Shown here piece after piece: positions 26,239 through 34,694 of a DNA stretch of 64,000 nt. The stretch lies in assembly GCF_014290175.1 (NCBI RefSeq), contig NZ_JACOOR010000006.1:214050-278049 (forward strand). The letters are read 5' to 3'. Origin of the DNA: Anaerosacchariphilus hominis. Lineage in GTDB: Bacteria; Bacillota; Clostridia; Lachnospirales; Lachnospiraceae. The position numbers and the translations under genes were made by a program. Each line of letters opens with the position of its first letter. The stretch's first letter is position 1. The notes beneath the pieces were generated by a model, which was not told the DNA's origin, did no database searches, and saw only the letters and a program-made list of their open reading frames with translations.

Positions 26239-26769
26239 TTACATGTGCTGCTGTAACTTTTCCTCTTCCGGTTCATCCGGGAAATGATGCTCTTTCTTCG
26301 CCTGATTTTCAGCGTCTGTTCCATCCTTTATTCCATCATTTTCCGTCATGGTCGCCAGAATGCGGTCCAGAAGCTCCAGAAGCTTCGTCTGCTCCTCATC
26401 TGTCATACAGTCGTAGATCCGATCGTCCAGATCTCTGGCCCCCTCTCCCATATCCTCCATCACCTGATTACCTTTTTCGGTCACTTCGATAATGCGGAAT
26501 CTGCCGTCATCCGGATTGCGCCTCCGGGTGATATAGCCTTTTTCCTCCAGCCGGTTCAGAATACCGGTGACGGTGGGATTCTTCAGTTGAAGCCAGTACT
26601 CGATCTCCCGCTGGTGAATCTCCTTGTCCGGATTGCATTTCAGATAGCAGAGTACCTCCATCTGCACGCCGGTCAGATTGTATTTCTGAAGATTTCTGTC
26701 CCACAACTCGCGGAATTTGTTGCTGATAATGCGGATCCGCTTGCTGATCGGGCTAGGTCCCCTCCTCAT
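26239..26769 (-). CDS. MarR-family transcriptional regulator of the ABC exporter operon
   Basis: A 176-residue MarR protein. The winged helix-turn-helix (about residues 35-105) contains YNLTGVQMEVLCYLK, the recognition region QREIEYWLQLKNPTVTGILNRLEEKG and the wing RRNPDDGRFRIIEVT. A charged C-terminal tail follows (KKEHHFPDEPEEEK). MarR proteins often repress exporter genes and release DNA on binding a toxic small molecule. It is the first gene of the operon and a 16-bp perfect inverted repeat covers the predicted transcription start, so autorepression is likely. Confidence 0.92.
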   Translation of the reverse strand: MRRGPSPISKRIRIISNKFRELWDRNLQKYNLTGVQMEVLCYLKCNPDKEIHQREIEYWLQLKNPTVTGILNRLEEKGYITRRRNPDDGRFRIIEVTEKGNQVMEDMGEGARDLDDRIYDCMTDEEQTKLLELLDRILATMTENDGIKDGTDAENQAKKEHHFPDEPEEEKLQQHM

Positions 26770-26861
26770 GGGTCGCTCCTCCTTCTGTCATTATAAAACT
26801 ATGAGTAACCCGCCAGGGTCTCATGCAGGCACGGACTCTGACTCTTTGCCTGTGAAAATAA

Positions 26862-26897
26862 ATAGGATGCTATATAGTTTCCTATATAGCATCCTAT
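26862..26897. promoter_or_regulatory. Perfect palindromic operator-like site upstream of the MarR-ABC operon
   Basis: ATAGGATGCTATATAG (26862-26877) and its exact complement (26882-26897) are separated by TTTC. It lies immediately downstream of the predicted -10 box (minus strand), where a bound repressor would block transcription; as RNA it would form a 16-bp hairpin in the leader. Confidence 0.7.
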
Positions 26898-26926
26898 ATG
26901 TTATTACTTCCTTCTCAAAATGTCAA
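26898..26926 (-). promoter_or_regulatory. Predicted promoter of the MarR-ABC operon
   Basis: On the minus strand, TTGACA (26921-26926) and TAACAT (26898-26903) with a 17-nt spacer; the palindrome starts at the next base. Confidence 0.65.
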
Positions 26927-26966
26927 TGAAATAAATCTAAAAAAAGTGTGAACAGCCGCATCCGCG

Positions 26967-28106
26967 TCATGTTTCCTGTTCCAGTATACACAGATATTTT
27001 TCTCTCTGCTCCTCCGGAAGTTCCAGGATCTTGAGTGCCTCCTCAGCCGTTATATGCAGGTTTTTCATTATATTTTTTACATTTTGTAAAACTGCTGCAT
27101 CACGGCCTTCTTCCCGACCCATCTCACGGCCTTCTTCCCGACCTATCTCACGGCCTTCTTCCCGGCCTATCTCACGGCCTTCTTCCCGGCCTATCTCACG
27201 GCCTTCTTCCCGGCCTATCTCACGGCCTTCTTCCCGGCCTATCTCACGGCCTTCTTCCCGGCCTATCTCACGGCCCTCTTCCAGACCTATTTCTCGTCCT
27301 TCTGCCCGGCCGGCTTCCATGCTTTCTTTCTTCAGGTACTCTCTCGCAGCTATCTCATCATATTCTGTCAGTATCATCCTACGCACCTCCATCGCGCTTT
27401 TTTCCAGGATATCCGACAATACTTCCTTCCGCAGGCACTTTCGGATGCTGAACTCGGTCGCTTCCTCCAGGGACCAGCCATCACCCATATACCGGCGTAT
27501 CTCTCCGATGAAATACGCGTACTCTGCCAGCCTGTGGCATTTACGCATCAGTTCGCGGTTCCGGCCCGCATTGATATTCAGCACCAGCGCCTTACACTCC
27601 AGGCAGGGCTCCCCTTCTTCCCGCTCCGGCTTTTCAAAGCAGTCGGAAAGCTTCAGTTCCACCCGGTCCGGCATGTCTCTTGTTCCATTGTAAAACACCA
27701 CGTACCTGGGAAACGGAAGCTTCACCTGCCGGATGGTCTCGGAAATCTTAACGTTCCGCTCCTTGAGGTACTGATCGTACAACTCGCAGAAATAGAAAAA
27801 TCCCCGCAGCGGCATATTTTCATTCCAGGTACTCTGATGCTCGTACAGATTCAGGGTAATCCGAAGCATAAAGGACAGGTCGTTTTTCATGCTCAGATAA
27901 ATCACATCGTCCAGTGTCGTGATCTCCAGCTCGTCCGGATCCTCGTAATCCGTGTCATTCACTGCGTTATACAGATCCAGCAGATCCTCTTTATCCTGGA
28001 AAATGAACCGGAACAGTCTGTCCTTATGCTGATGATGTACCTTCTTTTGTGTATTCCTTGCTTTTCTCTTTGGTCTGGTCGTGGAAGTATTTCGGTTTCT
28101 GCTCAT
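26967..28106 (-). CDS. Rpn-family PD-(D/E)XK nuclease/putative transposase with C-terminal octapeptide repeats
   Basis: A 379-residue protein. After a basic start, HKDRLFRFIFQDKEDLLDLYNA is typical of the Rpn (recombination-promoting nuclease) family; the catalytic core is likely MKNDLSFML plus LNLYEHQST (D and ExQ in the PD-(D/E)XK pattern, about residues 75-95). Near residues 267-332 there are eight tandem GREIGREE-type octapeptides, predicted to be a highly charged helix. Rpn proteins promote RecA-independent gene transfer in vitro; some are now proposed to be defence proteins. It has its own start and no obvious operon partner. Confidence 0.85.
   Translation of the reverse strand: MSRNRNTSTTRPKRKARNTQKKVHHQHKDRLFRFIFQDKEDLLDLYNAVNDTDYEDPDELEITTLDDVIYLSMKNDLSFMLRITLNLYEHQSTWNENMPLRGFFYFCELYDQYLKERNVKISETIRQVKLPFPRYVVFYNGTRDMPDRVELKLSDCFEKPEREEGEPCLECKALVLNINAGRNRELMRKCHRLAEYAYFIGEIRRYMGDGWSLEEATEFSIRKCLRKEVLSDILEKSAMEVRRMILTEYDEIAAREYLKKESMEAGRAEGREIGLEEGREIGREEGREIGREEGREIGREEGREIGREEGREIGREEGREIGREEGREMGREEGRDAAVLQNVKNIMKNLHITAEEALKILELPEEQREKYLCILEQET
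27101..27316 (-). repeat. 24-bp tandem repeat in the Rpn-type gene
   Basis: About nine 24-bp units starting every 24 nt from 27101; seven are nearly identical (CACGGCCTTCTTCCCGGCCT plus ATCT) and the last two are degraded. Each unit encodes one GREIGREE octapeptide, so copy-number change keeps the reading frame. Confidence 0.92.
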
Positions 28107-28305
28107 GCTATGTTTCTCCTCTCATTATACATGTTAAACCAGACGTCTTCAACTATAGTCTTCGACACTCATAGGCAAAGTCCTCCCCTTTTTTACATAC
28201 TTTTCCCTTATGCAGTTGTACTTTTTCGGAATCTCTTTTCGATTGAAAATATGATATTCTGAACTTTATCCTTTGTAGATACAGCAATCTGCTGTGTAAA
28301 CGTAA

Positions 28306-28346
28306 AATGTCGATAGCGTACTGTTTTGTCATCCGCTATCGACATT
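28306..28346 (-). terminator. Stem-loop, possible terminator of the glycosyltransferase gene
   Basis: A perfect 13-bp stem AATGTCGATAGCG with its complement and a 15-nt loop. TTTTACG follows on the minus strand, a weak T-run. It is 42 nt beyond the stop codon of the WecG/TagA gene. The rest of 28107-28388 holds no gene. Confidence 0.55.
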
Positions 28347-28388
28347 ATATTACCAATTTCTGCTTATTTTGTCAATCTTTGCTGTTTT

Positions 28389-29171
28389 TTATTTCCCTCT
28401 GGCCGTCAGCCACAGGAACTTGGTATTCGTCACCAGATACCGCTTGAAGAGCCGTTTCGGGTCCTGAAGCAGGCGGTAGAGCCACTCCAGGCTCAGCTTC
28501 TGCATCCACATGGGAGCCCGCTTAATATTCCCGGCAAAGTAGTCAAAGCCTGCTCCCACGCCGATCATCAGGCCCTGTACCCGACCCTGGTGGGCCGCCA
28601 TCCATCGCTCCTGCTTGGGCGCTCCCAGACCTATCCAGACGAAGTCCGCTCCCGACGCATTGATCCGTTCCACTGCCTGGGCGTCCTCCTCCGGCGTCAG
28701 GGCACGGAAAGGCGGGGACTCCAGTCCCACGATGTTCAGACGCCACTGTTCCTTCAGCTTCTGTTCCAGCACCTTCAGGGTCTCCGGCGTGCTGCCGTAA
28801 AAATAATGACGGTAGCCACATTTCTCTGACCGGTCAAAGATCTCACGCATCAGATCCGGGCCGGTCACCCGATCCGCTCCGGCGAAGCCGCGCTTCCGGC
28901 ACAGCACCGACAAGGGCTTCCCGTCCGGCAGGGCCAGGGCTCCGCCGTTCTGGATCTTCCGGTACTCCGCGTCCTCGTAGCTGGTCACCGTAGTGTGTAC
29001 ATTGGAAATGCAGATATAATTCCCGCTGAGCTCCCGCAGATGCTCCTGAATATACGCAAGGGCCGCCTTCATGTCGATGGCCGCGATCCGGACTCCCAGA
29101 ATCGGGCAGGTGGGCACCTCGCTGACAGGCAATTCCCGGACAGTCCCTTCTTTTCTAGCTGCTTCTTTCAT
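28389..29171 (-). CDS. WecG/TagA/CpsF-family glycosyltransferase
   Basis: A 260-residue GT26-family enzyme. Members transfer N-acetylmannosamine or related sugars to lipid-linked carriers in teichoic acid, enterobacterial common antigen or capsule synthesis. Signature segments are ISNVHTTVTSYED, ALPDGKPLSVL (about 80-90), LGAPKQERWM and the C-terminal GAGFDYFAGNIKRAP and LEWLYRLLQDPKR. It has no membrane helix but the basic C-terminus probably binds the membrane. It lies 4 nt after the flavoprotein gene and is presumably cotranscribed with it, pointing to a role in surface-glycan assembly. Confidence 0.92.
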   Translation of the reverse strand: MKEAARKEGTVRELPVSEVPTCPILGVRIAAIDMKAALAYIQEHLRELSGNYICISNVHTTVTSYEDAEYRKIQNGGALALPDGKPLSVLCRKRGFAGADRVTGPDLMREIFDRSEKCGYRHYFYGSTPETLKVLEQKLKEQWRLNIVGLESPPFRALTPEEDAQAVERINASGADFVWIGLGAPKQERWMAAHQGRVQGLMIGVGAGFDYFAGNIKRAPMWMQKLSLEWLYRLLQDPKRLFKRYLVTNTKFLWLTARGK

Positions 29172-29175
29172 GGCC

Positions 29176-30738
29176 TTACGCTTCTTTTTTCTCTTCGTGA
29201 TATTCCTTCTCGGTATTGACGCTCCAGATATTCTTCTTATCCGTTCTGCCGCTCAGGATATTGTCCACTGCCTCGAAGGAGGTGGCCATGGAGTGATCCA
29301 TGTTATTGTAACGGTGCTGTCCGTTCCGTCCCACGCAGTACAGATTCTCAAAGGTATCCAGATACCGGATCAGTTCGTCGATCTGATCGTAGGTATCGAA
29401 GTAAGCCGGGTACGCTTTCTTTACCCGCTCTCTGTGGGAATCCAGCACGTCCTTCTCGCTGGTGATGACGCCCATCTTTACCAGCTCGGAGATACCGAAC
29501 TTCACCCACTCCTCTTCGCTCATGTTCCAGTACTTGTCGCCCTCGCTGCAGAAGTACTCCAGACCGATCCATACCTTGTGATCCGGGTCAGATACCAGAT
29601 AGGGAGACCAGTTATTGAACACCTGGATACGTCCCAGCTTCACACCCACATCCTGCACATAGATCCAGCAGTCGGGAACGATATTATTCAGAGTCTTCAG
29701 CTTTGTCTCATTCTTCAGATTCAGCTTATCCACCAGAAGTCCTACGGTCACGAAATCACGGTAGGGAAGTCCCGCCGCGATCCGGCCCATAGCCTCCGGC
29801 ACGTCGTTCATGCCTGCCACCAGATCCTTCACCGGCATGGAGGAAATGAATACGTCGCCCTCGATGGTATGCTCCTCGCCGTCCTGGACATAGGACAGGC
29901 TCTGTACACGGCCGTCCGCAGTATGGAGCTTTGTGACTCTGCAGCCCTTTCGGATCTCTCCGCCCATCTTTTCCACCTCGGCTGCCGCAGTCTCCCACAG
30001 CTGGCCCGGGCCGTACTTCGGATAGTTGAACTCTTCGATCAGGGAAGTCTGTACCTGATGCTTGTCCTGCTTCTGGGGCAGCAGCTTCTGGAAGTTATCC
30101 TTCAGGATGCCCATGATGGACAGTCCCTTGGTACGCTGGGCGCCCCAGGAAGCGTCGATCTCGCTGGGATGACGTCCCCACAGCTTCTCGGTATAGCCCT
30201 CGAAAAACATGGAGTACAGCTTCTTACCGAAGCAGTTGATATAGAAGTTCTCCAGGGAGTCCTCCGGCTTCTTGGCCACGGCCGCCTTCAGGTAGCTGAA
30301 GCCTGCCACCATGGTGGTAGCGAAGCCCATGTTCCTGATGGTTCTGGCATTCATCTTTACCGGATAATCAAAAAACTTCTTCTGATAGTAGATCCGGGAT
30401 ACACGGTTACGTGTCAGCATGACCCGATCCTCTTTCTCCGGATCCGGTCCGCCCTCTGCCAGGGGAATGGTGCGTCCAAGCACCTTATCGTCATAGGAGG
30501 GAGACCCCTGCAGGGGCATGATCTCATCCCACCATGCGGTGACCCGATCGTCCTTGGAGAAGAACCGGTGTCCGCCGATATCCATACGGTTTCCATTATA
30601 ACGGACCGTGCGGGAAATACCGCCGATCTCCTGGCTTTCCTCCAGAATCAGTACCTCGTACCCGTCTGATTTCTTCAATAATTCATACGCCGCCGTCACA
30701 CCCGCCGGACCGGCGCCTATAATCACTGCTTTCTTCAT
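29176..30738 (-). CDS. FAD-dependent oxidoreductase of the amine oxidase/protoporphyrinogen oxidase-like family
   Basis: A 520-residue flavoprotein with an N-terminal dinucleotide-binding motif [19 protein letters not shown] (residues 5-23) and the following FAD-contact segment [11 protein letters not shown] (about 53-63). The C-terminal [18 protein letters not shown] (about 465) resembles UDP-galactopyranose mutase-like and related glycan-pathway flavoproteins. Genes of this group are common in capsule and surface-glycan clusters, and here it is followed directly by a TagA/WecG-type transferase. The exact reaction cannot be assigned. A consensus-like promoter lies at 30824-30852. Confidence 0.82.
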   Translation of the reverse strand: MKKAVIIGAGPAGVTAAYELLKKSDGYEVLILEESQEIGGISRTVRYNGNRMDIGGHRFFSKDDRVTAWWDEIMPLQGSPSYDDKVLGRTIPLAEGGPDPEKEDRVMLTRNRVSRIYYQKKFFDYPVKMNARTIRNMGFATTMVAGFSYLKAAVAKKPEDSLENFYINCFGKKLYSMFFEGYTEKLWGRHPSEIDASWGAQRTKGLSIMGILKDNFQKLLPQKQDKHQVQTSLIEEFNYPKYGPGQLWETAAAEVEKMGGEIRKGCRVTKLHTADGRVQSLSYVQDGEEHTIEGDVFISSMPVKDLVAGMNDVPEAMGRIAAGLPYRDFVTVGLLVDKLNLKNETKLKTLNNIVPDCWIYVQDVGVKLGRIQVFNNWSPYLVSDPDHKVWIGLEYFCSEGDKYWNMSEEEWVKFGISELVKMGVITSEKDVLDSHRERVKKAYPAYFDTYDQIDELIRYLDTFENLYCVGRNGQHRYNNMDHSMATSFEAVDNILSGRTDKKNIWSVNTEKEYHEEKKEA

Positions 30739-30823
30739 GTAAAGCTCCTTTTTTCCGTTTATTCTCTTACTGTTCTCTATGCTCCGGACGCCCTTCCGGG
30801 CTGACTCCGCGCATATTTCTTAT

Positions 30824-30852
30824 ATTGTACACGATTTCAGCAAGAATGTCAA
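30824..30852 (-). promoter_or_regulatory. Predicted promoter of the flavoprotein-glycosyltransferase operon
   Basis: On the minus strand, TTGACA (30847-30852) and TACAAT (30824-30829), 17 nt apart, about 85 nt before the start codon. Confidence 0.75.
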
Positions 30853-30885
30853 AAAATAGTGCCGGACAGCGCCGACACTATTTTT
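30852..30885 (-). terminator. Stem-loop terminator with no intact gene upstream
   Basis: AAAATAGTG plus CGG pairs with CCG plus CACTATTTT, with T/A-runs on both sides. On the minus strand it follows only the gene remnant ending at 30914. Confidence 0.7.
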
Positions 30886-30913
30886 ATTTGATGCTCTGAT
30901 TTGATTCGCTTGT

Positions 30914-31012
30914 TTAATCAGCCATCTTCTTCCGCTTCCGGTACATGACGATCAGCAGGATTATTCTCCAATATTCCACAAAATTTTCTCTTCTTGAACC
31001 GCGGGCCTTCCG
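30914..31012 (-). pseudogene. Possible C-terminal remnant of a small membrane protein
   Basis: The minus-strand frame ending at 30914 reads VEYWRIILLIVMYRKRKKMAD, a hydrophobic helix with a basic tail that resembles the C-terminus of a membrane protein. It is closed upstream by a stop within about 33 codons, has no good start, and is followed by the terminator at 30852-30885. The region also carries the promoter of the divergent kinase gene. Truncation is the simplest reading; chance coding is possible. Confidence 0.3.
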
Positions 31013-31022
31013 ATGCTATACT
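30994..31022 (+). promoter_or_regulatory. Predicted promoter of the diacylglycerol-kinase-like gene
   Basis: TTGAAC (30994-30999) and TATACT (31017-31022), 17 nt apart; the same boxes and spacing recur before the PAP2 gene at 32029-32057. Confidence 0.7.
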
Positions 31023-31058
31023 TTGCTTAATACTAAAAAGAAACAGGGGAGGACAGCC

Positions 31059-32000
31059 ATGTACTATTTCATCGTGAATCCCGGTTCCCGTTCCGGCGCC
31101 GGAAAGAATGTATGGCAGAAAGCGGAACAGATTCTGGAACAGGAAAATGTGGAATACCGGGTATACTTTACGGGCTACCGGTATCACGCCACCCGGATCG
31201 CCCGGGAGATCACATCCCGTACCGACGGGGAGCGCGTCATCCTGGTGGCTGTGGGCGGCGACGGCACCGTAAATGAGGTGCTGAACGGCATCACGGACTT
31301 TTCCCGGGTTCTCTTCGGCTATCTTCCCACGGGCTCCAGCAATGATTTCGCCCGCTGCCTGGGACTTCCCACCGACACGGAGACGGCTGTCCGGAATCTC
31401 CTGCATCCTTCCCGGTTCGACCGAATCGATCTGGGCCTGGCGGATTTCGGCGACCGGAAGCAGTACTTTGCCGTCAGCTGCGGCTGCGGCTTCGACGCGG
31501 CTGTCTGTCATGAAGCCCTGTCTTCCCGGATGAAGAAGCTGCTGAACCGCCTGCATCTGGGCAAGCTCACCTACGCGGGCATCGCCCTGAAGCAGCTGGT
31601 TTTGTCCAGGCCCGGCCCCGTGACCGTGATCACCGAGGGAGGACGTGCCAGGACTTTTTCCCGGGCTTATTTTGTCTCTGCCATGAACTGTCCCTGCGAG
31701 GGCGGCGGCCTGCGCCTGGCTCCCCGGGCGGACGCTCATGACGGACTGCTGGACATCTTTGTGGTGAACCGGCTGAACCGGTTCTTCATCTCCCTGATGC
31801 TGCCCACGGCCTACGCAGGGCTCCACACCATCTTTCCCGGCGTCCACCTGTACCGGGCCCGGGCTGCGGAGTTCAAAAGCGCATCCCGCCTGCCGGCCCA
31901 CACGGACGGAGAAGCCTATTTTCTGGAAAATGCTGTGAAAATAAGCTGTGTTCCCCGGGCTCTGGCTCTGATTTCCGCGCCGGACACGCATAAATTCTGA
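31059..32000 (+). CDS. Diacylglycerol kinase-family lipid kinase (YegS/BmrU-like)
   Basis: A 313-residue kinase opening MYYFIVNPGSRSGAGKNVW and carrying the nucleotide-binding signature VAVGGDGTVNEVLNGI (about residues 63-78) followed by LPTGSSNDFARCLG, the standard DAGK catalytic domain. Members phosphorylate diacylglycerol, sphingoid bases or undecaprenol-type lipids. A GGGGAGGA site precedes the start; the longer in-frame extension begins before the predicted transcription start. Its neighbour is a PAP2-type phosphatase with a near-identical promoter, suggesting joint control of a lipid phosphate pool. Confidence 0.93.
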   Translation: MYYFIVNPGSRSGAGKNVWQKAEQILEQENVEYRVYFTGYRYHATRIAREITSRTDGERVILVAVGGDGTVNEVLNGITDFSRVLFGYLPTGSSNDFARCLGLPTDTETAVRNLLHPSRFDRIDLGLADFGDRKQYFAVSCGCGFDAAVCHEALSSRMKKLLNRLHLGKLTYAGIALKQLVLSRPGPVTVITEGGRARTFSRAYFVSAMNCPCEGGGLRLAPRADAHDGLLDIFVVNRLNRFFISLMLPTAYAGLHTIFPGVHLYRARAAEFKSASRLPAHTDGEAYFLENAVKISCVPRALALISAPDTHKF

Positions 32001-32028
32001 TAAATTTCTTAAAATATTGTGAACCTGA

Positions 32029-32057
32029 TTGAACCTGAAAATACTTTATGCTATACT
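32029..32057 (+). promoter_or_regulatory. Predicted promoter of the PAP2 gene
   Basis: TTGAAC (32029-32034) and TATACT (32052-32057), 17 nt apart, preceded by a further GTGAACCTGATTGAACCTGA direct repeat. Confidence 0.65.
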
Positions 32058-32152
32058 GCGATCCAGATCAGAAACCGACTGAAATCATGATGAAACATGA
32101 AATGAAACTTTTGTTATCGCATCGTTATTGCATAAAGAAAGAGGATGAAATC

Positions 32153-32821
32153 ATGAAAGCATTTTTTCACAAATATAAACATTCTTTCGTGCTGCTCTAC
32201 GCTTTCATTTACCTGCCCTGGTTTTTCTGGCTGGAGAGCAGAGCAAACCTGCCCTACCACGTGATTCACGTAGGACTGGATGATAAGATTCCCTTTGTGG
32301 AGTACTTCATCGTACCCTACCTGCTGTGGTTCGCCTATGTGGCCGCCGTATTCCTATGGCTCTTCTTCCGGGGAACGAAAAAGGCCTTTTATCAGTACTG
32401 TATCTTCCTGTTCACGGGAATGACGCTGTTCCTGATTATCTCCACCCTGTTCCCCAACGGACACCTGCTGCGGCCCACCAGCTTTGAGCGCCACAATATC
32501 TTCACCGTGGCGGTACAGCTGCTGTACCAGGCGGATACTCCCACAAATATCTTCCCGAGTATCCACGTTTTTAACTCCATCGCAGCCCACCGGGCTCTGT
32601 CCAACGACCCGAAGCTTGGACAAAACCGCCTGATCCGCGGCGGCTCCTTTGTCCTGATGATTTCCATCATCCTGGCCACCATGTTCCTGAAGCAGCATTC
32701 GGTCCTGGACGTGGCAGCCGGTATCCTGCTGGCTACCCTGATGGACCAGCTGGTCTACCGCACCGACTTCGCCTTCTCCAGAGAGCGGGTATCGAAGCGG
32801 AAGCGGGAGACGGTCATCTGA
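32153..32821 (+). CDS. PAP2-superfamily membrane phosphatase
   Basis: A 222-residue protein with about six membrane helices and the PAP2 catalytic motifs: FPSIHVFNS (C2, the general acid histidine, about residues 138-146) and KQHSVLDVAAG (C3, about 181-191, with the nucleophilic histidine). The usual first motif KX6RP is not clear. Members remove phosphate from phosphatidate, undecaprenyl pyrophosphate or inositol lipids. The start at 32153 was chosen because it follows AAAGAGGATG and lies downstream of the predicted transcription start; an earlier ATG does not. Cytoplasmic C-terminus is basic (SKRKRE). Confidence 0.88.
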   Translation: MKAFFHKYKHSFVLLYAFIYLPWFFWLESRANLPYHVIHVGLDDKIPFVEYFIVPYLLWFAYVAAVFLWLFFRGTKKAFYQYCIFLFTGMTLFLIISTLFPNGHLLRPTSFERHNIFTVAVQLLYQADTPTNIFPSIHVFNSIAAHRALSNDPKLGQNRLIRGGSFVLMISIILATMFLKQHSVLDVAAGILLATLMDQLVYRTDFAFSRERVSKRKRETVI

Positions 32822-32867
32822 AGCGATATGAGCTGAAGCTATATGAGCATATAAACCATGAGCACAT

Positions 32868-32915
32868 AAAACCGGCTGGCAGACCAGGGAGTCCTGGTTT
32901 GCCAGCCGGTTTTTC
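32868..32915. terminator. Strong bidirectional terminator
   Basis: A 20-bp stem with one mismatch (AAAACCGGCTGGCA and continuation, loop GAGT) with A-run left and T-run right, between the convergent PAP2 gene and the glycerophospho-polyol-type operon. Confidence 0.92.
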
Positions 32916-32931
32916 TAAGGGTTCTAATTCT

Positions 32932-33993
32932 TTATTCTTTTTCGTTCTCCTCCGCGCTGTAAATGGCCTTACAGATGGTGATTTTTCTCTCATGGATATT
33001 GTCGAACAGTTCCTTCAGGCCGTCCAGTCCGACACGGTGGCTGATGAGTGCCGCCGCTTCCAGCCTGCCGCTCTCCAGCATCTCCACGCTGTAGCTCCAC
33101 TCGTTCAAAGGCAGTTCTTCATAATAGGAATTCCATACGCCGGAAAGGAGGATTTCCTTTCGCAGAATGGAACTGTGATTCTTCAACTCCAGGGTAGTGT
33201 CACAGTGTGGATTCCCCAGAAGCACGATTCTTCCGCCGGTCCGCACGCATTCCACCGCACTATTCAAACAGGAACCGGTGCCGGTGCCCTCGATGGCCAC
33301 ATCCACGCCCCGTCCTCCGGTCAGTTCAAGGATAGCTTTCACACCGTCGGTCTCCCGGCTGTTTATCACAGTAAAGCCCCGTCCCCGGGCGAACTCCACC
33401 TTGATTTCATCGATATCCACCAGGATCACCTTTTTGGCTCCGAAGATCTCCGCCCACCGGGCCGATAGGATTCCGATAGGTCCGGCTCCGAAGACCACCA
33501 CCTGCTCACCGCCCGTCACCTGACCGCGCCGCACTGCATGTTGGGCCACACAGATGGGCTCCACCATACACAGCTCTTCCATGGATACCCGCTCATCTTT
33601 TGCCGGAACCAGGTTCCACCGGGAGGGAATCAAACAGTACTCCGCAAAACCTCCGTCGCACCGGGAGCCCAGATAATTGTAATGGCTGCACTGGCAGTAC
33701 TTACCGGTTCTGCAGGCCTCGCATTTTCCGCAGGGAATCAGTGGAAAAACTGCTGCCTTTTTTCCAAGCAGGTCCTCATCCGCCGGGTTTCCCACCTCAA
33801 CGATGGTTCCTGCAAATTCATGTCCGATGGTCAGCGGATATACATGAGCTCCCAGATCGTACACCCTGGGCAAATCGGAACCGCAGATTCCGCAGGCTCC
33901 TATTTTCATCAGTATCTCATCTCCTGTGGGAACCGGCTTCTTCACCTCTTCCAGTCTCAAATCGCCGATTCCATGGAGTCTCAGTGCTTTCAT
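32932..33993 (-). CDS. Zinc-dependent medium-chain dehydrogenase, GatD-like (polyol-phosphate dehydrogenase)
   Basis: A 353-residue alcohol dehydrogenase of the MDR family. Catalytic zinc ligands are in CGICGSDLPRVYDLGAH (about residue 34) and TIGHEFAG (about 58); the structural zinc site is CGKCEACRTGKYCQC (about 93-107); NAD binding is VVVFGAGPIGILSA (about 168). CGSDLPR, GSRCDGGFAEY and ILRKEILLSGVWNS match galactitol-1-phosphate 5-dehydrogenase more than other MDRs. It would oxidise a polyol or polyol phosphate to the keto form. It is the last gene of the large operon, before the strong terminator. Confidence 0.85.
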   Translation of the reverse strand: MKALRLHGIGDLRLEEVKKPVPTGDEILMKIGACGICGSDLPRVYDLGAHVYPLTIGHEFAGTIVEVGNPADEDLLGKKAAVFPLIPCGKCEACRTGKYCQCSHYNYLGSRCDGGFAEYCLIPSRWNLVPAKDERVSMEELCMVEPICVAQHAVRRGQVTGGEQVVVFGAGPIGILSARWAEIFGAKKVILVDIDEIKVEFARGRGFTVINSRETDGVKAILELTGGRGVDVAIEGTGTGSCLNSAVECVRTGGRIVLLGNPHCDTTLELKNHSSILRKEILLSGVWNSYYEELPLNEWSYSVEMLESGRLEAAALISHRVGLDGLKELFDNIHERKITICKAIYSAEENEKE

Positions 33994-34034
33994 ATTCTTT
34001 CCTTCTTTCTACCGGCCGGAACTGACTTCCTGGC

Positions 34035-34664
34035 CTATAAACTCTCCAGCGCGCCCCGTAACCGCCGATAGATCCGCTGATGGCCCGCTTCGTTTGGATG
34101 AAGCCCATCGGGACAGTACCGTTTCTGCATGCACTCCAGCTGGGGCTGTATTCCGCTCCGGGCATAAAGATCCACCACAGAAATCCCATAATACTCCGCT
34201 GTCTCCCGGATGGCCTGCACAAAGTCCTTCAGCCTCCGTCCGCCCCGCTCCTCCACATAACGGTGAAGTGGCGTCATGAATACCAGTTCTGCCTCCGGGT
34301 ACCGCTCCAAAAGCTTCCGTATCAGCACATGACAGGCCCCATAAAAGGTGTAGGGTGTCCGATCGCTCATGGTTCCCAGAGGCGCATCCCCATGGCCGAA
34401 ATCATTGGTTCCTCCGAATACCACGATCACATCCGCCTCCGGCTCCATCCCGTCCACCCGGGAAATGAAGTCCTGATCCCATAGAGGATTCTCCGGTAAA
34501 TGCTGCCTCGCGATCCGGGTTCCGCCGATGCCGTAACCCCGGGCCTCCAGAAGACCACAGTTTTGTTTCAGAAGATTCCAGTAGGCGTCCTCCACGGAAG
34601 CGATTCCCACTCCCTCGGTAATACTGTCGCCCAGAAAATTGATTCGTTTCCCTTTCAGTTCCAT
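34035..34664 (-). CDS. SGNH/GDSL-family hydrolase
   Basis: A 209-residue protein with the four SGNH blocks: INFLGDSITEG (block I, nucleophilic Ser near residue 15), a glycine at about 45, VFGGTNDFGHG (block III, about 80-90) and DGLHPNEAGH (block V, Asp and His near 190). Such enzymes are esterases, lipases or deacetylases. No signal peptide is present, so it acts in the cytoplasm on an imported compound. It lies between the kinase and the dehydrogenase in the operon, so it may remove an acyl group from the imported substrate. Confidence 0.88.
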   Translation of the reverse strand: MELKGKRINFLGDSITEGVGIASVEDAYWNLLKQNCGLLEARGYGIGGTRIARQHLPENPLWDQDFISRVDGMEPEADVIVVFGGTNDFGHGDAPLGTMSDRTPYTFYGACHVLIRKLLERYPEAELVFMTPLHRYVEERGGRRLKDFVQAIRETAEYYGISVVDLYARSGIQPQLECMQKRYCPDGLHPNEAGHQRIYRRLRGALESL

Positions 34665-34694
34665 CCTATATCCTCTATTCCTGTCCTCTGTTTT

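Noticed and set aside
27101..27316. Regular 24-bp direct repeats considered as a CRISPR array.
   Set aside because: Units are contiguous without spacers and encode an octapeptide repeat in frame.
29071..30669. A 532-codon open frame opposite the flavoprotein gene.
   Set aside because: Mirror frame of a well-supported gene; low-complexity, no recognisable domain.
30918..31991. A 357-codon open frame opposite the diacylglycerol-kinase-like gene.
   Set aside because: Antisense shadow of a gene with clear kinase motifs, Gly/Arg/Gln-rich translation.
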